Shown here: piece by piece, positions 59,528-64,000 of the stretch | Layout of the letters: each line of letters begins with the position of its first letter | Position numbering within the stretch: the first letter of the stretch is position 1 | The notes under the pieces: generated by a model | Database searches by the model: none | Told to the model about the DNA's origin: nothing | Seen by the model: the letters and a program-made list of their open reading frames with translations, nothing else | Assembly: GCA_947626285.1 (NCBI GenBank) | Contig: CANQRR010000009.1 | Span: forward strand, 23,484-87,483 | Direction: 5' to 3' | DNA from: an uncultured Lachnospiraceae bacterium | GTDB taxonomy: Bacteria; Bacillota; Clostridia; Lachnospirales; Lachnospiraceae | Length of the DNA stretch: 64,000 nucleotides | Program-made: the position numbers and the translations under genes

Positions 59528-59642
59528 CTGAGATTCCCTCCATAAGATTCCGATTGTACACATTATGAACAGGGTGAAAAAAACTGATTGAAATGCTTTT
59601 AAAATCAAAAAAACTAACAAGGGAAAAGGATATGTATCTTAT

Positions 59643-59943
59643 CTAATTCCTTATCTGTGTTATCATGTATGCAGCATATTCATGGGCATTCTTTTCATCC
59701 CATTCTGTTGATTTGTTTGACATATATTCATCTAACGTCTGTACTATTACAGTTCGATACTTTTCAGGGACATTGCATATTCCCCATTTACCGCCTTCCT
59801 ACAACTAACAGATCAATATCACTTTTTTGCTTATTGTAGCATCCCATAACAGCAGAGCCATGAAGATAGATCCCGATCAGATTATCTCCTAATATTTTTT
59901 GACTTTTTGTGACAAAATTTTTGAGCAAATCACTTAAAGACAT
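59643..59943 (-). pseudogene. Nucleotidyltransferase remnant (aminoglycoside adenylyltransferase-like)
   Basis: MSLSDLLKNFVTKSQKILGDNLIGIYLHGSAVMGCYNKQKSDIDLLVVGRR* then, after a frame change, PEKYRTVIVQTLDEYMSNKSTEWDEKNAHEYAAYMITQIRN*. Confidence 0.7.
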
Positions 59944-60201
59944 ATCTGACGTCTCCTATTTAAAACATCTGCCGCAGCAGTTAATCCCGATTCTGTTGCT
60001 CTAGCACTTATGCGCATTAAGTATACCACAGACTCTCTATATTTTCTACAATGGGTAGGCTTTTGAGCGTTAATATTCGGTAGCGCAGTGCTCATCATGC
60101 AGGACCAGAACACTGTAAAACCAATCTGTGTTTCCCAGCGCTCCGGTCCAAAACAATTATGTAATATGGCATCTGTTTATCAGGAGATACGGCTTACGGT
60201 A

Positions 60202-62283
60202 TCAGTATCTGTTTTTCGCGTAACTCAGGACAGCGTCCTCCAGAGTCACTGTCTTCGCCCCTTTCACATTCCCGTCTTCATCGCGCTCCACGATCACATA
60301 CAGTCGGTCTTCCTTCGGCGTATCCTCCATATTATTCATGTAGATACCGCCGTCCTCATCCACAAGCATACTGATCACCCGTCCGTCGTAAAGCCATTCA
60401 CTTGTGTGCGGATTCTCCGTGATCCCGGCCTCCCTGTACTCCTGCTCCCTTTTCAGATCCTCCTCAGACGGCTCATAGGTGCCGTCTGCCACAGCGTCCT
60501 CCGCTTGCGGCATTTCACTTACCGCGGTTTCATCCTTTGAAACATCTTTCCTGGTATTCTCTGCAGCTCCCGCCGGCATCTCTTTCACCGCGTCCTCCAT
60601 GGCTATCGCCGACATCTCTTTCCCGACATCCGTTTCACTCTCCCTGGCATCCTCCACAGCCTTCACCGTAAAACTGCTTTCCGCATCGCCCTCTGTCATC
60701 ACGACAAAATACGCGATCTCCCCATCCTCCCGTTCCACCGTCACGCTCAGCTCGCAGCCATTCGCTGCCCAGAGCGCTCCACCGTTGTCCTCATCGAAGA
60801 AATGGCCGACCGTCCTTCCGTCCATCCGCAGGGTTCCATCACCCGCCGGATCGTAATGAATCCCATAACTGCCATACTCCTGTTCAAAGAACTCCAGCCG
60901 TTCCATTTTTTCCTGTTCAAGCTGCAGGTGGGTTAACGTCTCATACAGAGATTCCGAATTGACGCCGGCCTCCTCCGCCGCACGGATCGCCTCCTCCTGT
61001 CTGGCAACTGCATGATTCAATTCCCCGAGCGCTATGTCTGCCGCGCGGATCATATCCTCCACGTGAGCCGCCTCTTCCTCATCTTCAACCGCCGTCTTCG
61101 ACTGTGCATCCACGGCCGCCTGCGCCGGCTGCTTCATCGCTGACGTCGCGAACAGACCGCAGATCACCATGATCGTCAGGCAGACAGTCACAAGCCTTCC
61201 CGGCGTGCGCTTCTTCAGTTTCATAATCGCACCAATCCTTTCTTCCACCGCATTTCTGCTAAAATTGTTGAAAAGAGGGGTAAAACTGTCTTTCCTCTCC
61301 TCCATCCGGATCAGAGTCATGGCATAGGCAGACTTTGTATTCTCGCCGAACCTGCAAAGAACCGCCTCATCGCAGGAGAGCTCCATATCGCGGTTGAACA
61401 AAATGTACATCATCCAGACAAGGGGGTTGAACCAGTGCAGACACAGCGCCGCCGCCATGAGAATCTTCGTGAGCGCATCCAGCCGCTGAATGTGAACATA
61501 TTCGTGTTCCAGAATGTACAGCAAAGAATCCGCATAACCGCCTGTCCCGGCGGTTTCTCTGTCATCCACCCTTCCCGGCAGTAAAATCACCGGGCGAAGC
61601 ACTCTGTAGGAGAGCGGCGCACAGATCCGGTCTGAATAACACACTTCCAGCTTCCGCCTCAGAGAATGCATAGCAAGCCATTCGCGAACCGTCCTATTCT
61701 CCACGGGGAGCGACATCCCGAATTCTCTGTAGGCCCGGACATAGGCAAGCAAGAAGCAAAACGCCAGCGCCATGGCTCCGACAAACCACACGGCCAGACA
61801 GACCGGCGGCAGCAGCAAAACGCCGCCAAACGCTCTGCCGCCTGACGACGTCGGTTTCACTCCGCCGTTCGCCGACATATGATCTTCTGCTCCCGCAAAT
61901 ACTGTTGTATCCGCTCCCTGCACGCTTGATATTTCGTCCGCTCCGATCCCCGTAATCTGCCGCGCGGCAGAACCGTCCATTCCTGTCCCCGTAGTCTGCC
62001 GGGCAGCCGCATCGTCCGTTCCCGTTCCAGCCGACAGAAGTTCCGGCAGACTGGCTGTCAGCGTTTCCTCAAGCGCTCCCAGTCCCGGGATCCATGTATA
62101 TATGCTCATGGCTGAGCTTAGGGAAAACGGCACAAGCAGGCGGATCAGTGCCACCAGCCACAGGATATGGAAGGTTATCTTTGGAAGATGATTGAGAAAC
62201 AGGGTACGCACCACAGTTACCGCCAGTATCAGAGCCGCGCCCGAAAGACTCATCTGAAAAAATACCATATCTGCGCACCTCAC
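60202..62283 (-). CDS. M56 (BlaR1-like) membrane metallopeptidase with a non-PBP sensor region
   Basis: LLYILEHEYVHIQRLDALTKILMAAALCLHWFNPLVWMMYILFNRDMELSCDEAVL; adjacent BlaI-type repressor. Confidence 0.92.
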   Translation of the reverse strand: MRCADMVFFQMSLSGAALILAVTVVRTLFLNHLPKITFHILWLVALIRLLVPFSLSSAMSIYTWIPGLGALEETLTASLPELLSAGTGTDDAAARQTTGTGMDGSAARQITGIGADEISSVQGADTTVFAGAEDHMSANGGVKPTSSGGRAFGGVLLLPPVCLAVWFVGAMALAFCFLLAYVRAYREFGMSLPVENRTVREWLAMHSLRRKLEVCYSDRICAPLSYRVLRPVILLPGRVDDRETAGTGGYADSLLYILEHEYVHIQRLDALTKILMAAALCLHWFNPLVWMMYILFNRDMELSCDEAVLCRFGENTKSAYAMTLIRMEERKDSFTPLFNNFSRNAVEERIGAIMKLKKRTPGRLVTVCLTIMVICGLFATSAMKQPAQAAVDAQSKTAVEDEEEAAHVEDMIRAADIALGELNHAVARQEEAIRAAEEAGVNSESLYETLTHLQLEQEKMERLEFFEQEYGSYGIHYDPAGDGTLRMDGRTVGHFFDEDNGGALWAANGCELSVTVEREDGEIAYFVVMTEGDAESSFTVKAVEDARESETDVGKEMSAIAMEDAVKEMPAGAAENTRKDVSKDETAVSEMPQAEDAVADGTYEPSEEDLKREQEYREAGITENPHTSEWLYDGRVISMLVDEDGGIYMNNMEDTPKEDRLYVIVERDEDGNVKGAKTVTLEDAVLSYAKNRY

Positions 62284-62693
62284 TTCCTCTCTTCTGCTGC
62301 GGCAGTCCTCCCCTGCATCAGATCAGTCGGGTCTGAACCATTCTCTTCCACCATCTTCTTCAGCCGCCCGATCTGCTCTGCCGACAGCCGCCTGCTGCCG
62401 ATCAGGGCCGCAAACAGCTTATCAACCGAACCGCCATAGAGCTTGTTGATCAGCTCGTCCGTCTCCGTCGCCTGCACTTCCTCCTGCGTGATCCGCGCGT
62501 GACACATAAAATTCGGCTCCGACCGCTCAATCGCCCCCTTACTGATGCACCGCTTGAGCAGCGTGTATGTCGTGTTCATATTCCAGCCCACTTTCTCCTT
62601 CAGCACATCCGAGACGTGTTTTGCGGTACAGTCTCCCTCTTTCCAGAGCACATGCATGACTTTGAGTTCCGAATCGAACAGTTTTACATCCAT
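62280..62693 (-). CDS. BlaI/MecI/CopY-family transcriptional repressor
   Basis: LFDSELKVMHVLWKEGDCTAKHVSDVLKEKVGWNMNTTYTLLKRCISKGAIERSEPNF. Confidence 0.93.
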   Translation of the reverse strand: MDVKLFDSELKVMHVLWKEGDCTAKHVSDVLKEKVGWNMNTTYTLLKRCISKGAIERSEPNFMCHARITQEEVQATETDELINKLYGGSVDKLFAALIGSRRLSAEQIGRLKKMVEENGSDPTDLMQGRTAAAEERK

Positions 62694-62714
62694 CTCTTTA
62701 TCCTCCAATATAAA

Positions 62715-62786
62715 ACTACTGCAGTAGTACGTCTATATACTACCACAGTAGTCCGGTTTTGTCAACACACTACTCTCGTAGTGTGT
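62715..62786. promoter_or_regulatory. Three BlaI/CopY-type operators upstream of the repressor
   Basis: ACTACTGCAGTAGT (62715-62728), ACTACCACAGTAGT (62739-62752), ACACACTACTCTCGTAGTGTGT (62765-62786). Confidence 0.88.
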
Positions 62787-62888
62787 CTGTTTGTCACTGT
62801 CAAGTAAAAAAACTCAAAGGAATGCTGCCTGCACTTTAGATTATCCGCAGTTTGCTTTATCCATAGCAATCCCTAAAATAATTGTGAT

Positions 62889-63203
62889 TTAGCGTAGCGC
62901 CATTACATAAATCTGGCAGGGATTGCACTCGTCCCATAAAGTTGGGAAAAGCTCAAATTCTTTGAATCCCATATTTATGTAGAACTGATTTGTTCTGTCG
63001 TATTCCTCATATCTGCCCATTTGGACAGTTTTTACCTGCATAAAAGAATATCCGCTTGCCAATGCGCTGGTCTTTGCCGCTTCAAACAACTTCCGCCCGA
63101 CGCCATGACGATGATATTCCTTTAATACACCCATGACATATAGCTCTACTATAATCAGAATCAATTCAATATCTTTCCAGAATATCATGGTGTCCCACAT
63201 CAA
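62889..63203 (-). pseudogene. N-terminally truncated GNAT acetyltransferase
   Basis: ELYVMGVLKEYHRHGVGRKLFEAAKTSALASGYSFMQVKTVQMGRYEEYDRTNQFYINMGFKEFE is the GNAT C-terminal half; N-terminal half absent. Confidence 0.7.
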
Positions 63204-63435
63204 GTAATATGATCAGCTTTTCGCCCTCATAGTACCAGATAATGCGGATGTCCATATTAACACTGCACTCAAACAAGTCCGTAGTTCCCTGTATGCGCTT
63301 GGTACGCAAAGACGGATGCGTCGGGTTTTGGGCAAGAAGCCGGAGTTTATTTTGAAGCTGCTTCTTTTCCTGCGCGGTCAGATCTTTAAAATGTTTTTCA
63401 AAGCGATTTGTAAAAGTAATCTGATATGCCATCAA
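63166..63435 (-). CDS. RelE/ParE-superfamily toxin
   Basis: YQITFTNRFEKHFKDLTAQEKKQLQNKLRLLAQNPTHPSLRTKRIQGTTDLFECSVNMDIRIIWYYEGEKLIILLDVGHHDILE. Confidence 0.88.
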   Translation of the reverse strand: MMAYQITFTNRFEKHFKDLTAQEKKQLQNKLRLLAQNPTHPSLRTKRIQGTTDLFECSVNMDIRIIWYYEGEKLIILLDVGHHDILERY

Positions 63436-63692
63436 TCACTCTCCAGTTTCTCGAATAACGCATCTACATTGTCAAAAACAGGCTGCTCTCCTGAAGCGAT
63501 TTTTTCTTTTACCATGTTTAGCTCCCCACGAAGTTCATCAAGATATTTTTTGGGATAAACAACAACTGGCAACATATAAATAGCCCCGCCACGTTCAAAG
63601 ACATCTAGTTTGTCACCCTCCGAGAGCCCCAATTTAGCGACGATTTCCTTTGGAATCGTAATCTGTGACTTTTGACGTAATTCAGCCAGCAT
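63432..63692 (-). CDS. AbrB/SpoVT/MazE-family antitoxin
   Basis: MLAELRQKSQITIPKEIVAKLGLSEGDKLDVFERGGAIYMLPV; overlaps the toxin start by 4 nt. Confidence 0.88.
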   Translation of the reverse strand: MLAELRQKSQITIPKEIVAKLGLSEGDKLDVFERGGAIYMLPVVVYPKKYLDELRGELNMVKEKIASGEQPVFDNVDALFEKLESD

Positions 63693-63883
63693 ACAAACAT
63701 CTCCCTTCATAAAATTGAAAGTAGGAATTTCTCATTTTCTCACCAATAGTATATCCATTTTTCGAAAAAAAGCAACCAATTTTCTGTTCATTTTTTTGTA
63801 TTTTTTCTAGCAATTCCAAAATGCAGCTTTTCTAATTCACAGCAAGGCTTTCTCCAAGTCCTTAACATAGTGACAATAAAATA

Positions 63884-64000
63884 TCAGTTATTCTTCCCAC
63901 ACCTAAAGAAAATAAAGTCTGGATGATGAATAACCCCTCCAAACATATCTGCGTGCTTTTCTCTAATTGATTCAGGTACTTTTGATTCCTGACATTCCTC
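63884..64000 (-). CDS. Partial CDS, C-terminus only, unknown product
   Basis: Reverse frame EECQESKVPESIREKHADMFGGVIHHPDFIFFRCGKNN* open from window edge. Confidence 0.45.
   Translation of the reverse strand, partial: EECQESKVPESIREKHADMFGGVIHHPDFIFFRCGKNN

Overview
The window looks like a Lachnospiraceae/Clostridia-type chromosome (inferred from gene content and order). From about 0.8 to 25.5 kb nearly all genes are on the + strand: an ABC transporter, an FAD oxidoreductase, radC, a cell-shape/division cluster (mreBCD, PBP2, minCDE, rodA, mgsA, dacF), yggS-sepF-ylmH, aroB, lspA and rluD. From about 27.9 to 63.7 kb nearly all are on the - strand: a tyrosine recombinase, a DUF1002 protein, rsfS-yqeK-nadD-yhbY-obg-rpmA-prp-rplU, a Sir2-like protein, csoR-glgB, serA/serC, ilvB/ilvD/leuB, and a decaying accessory tail ending in a BlaI/M56 pair and an AbrB/RelE pair. 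The most interesting region is the strand-switch zone at about 25.5-29.3 kb. It holds an AT-rich array of three palindromes on an exact 50-bp period whose arms resemble Xer/dif half-sites (TTATGTWAA), a fourth related palindrome after dtd, a XerS-like single tyrosine recombinase, and immediately upstream of it a second alternating repeat array ending in an inverted copy. My hypothesis is an unconventional Xer/dif terminus locus or a Xer-mobilised module; this is inference and untested. Other leads: a roughly 185-nt nested-stem element before minC, a 32-bp tandem duplication of an ABC permease 3' end, a His-rich CsoR fused by a TAATG overlap to a glgB with a basic tail, a degenerate sirtuin, an AlkD-flavodoxin chimera, a C8A10 homopolymer tract, and an M56 sensor with three BlaI-type operators. 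No CRISPR array, rRNA, transposase or phage structural gene was seen. Start codons are estimates, and no database search or computation was run.
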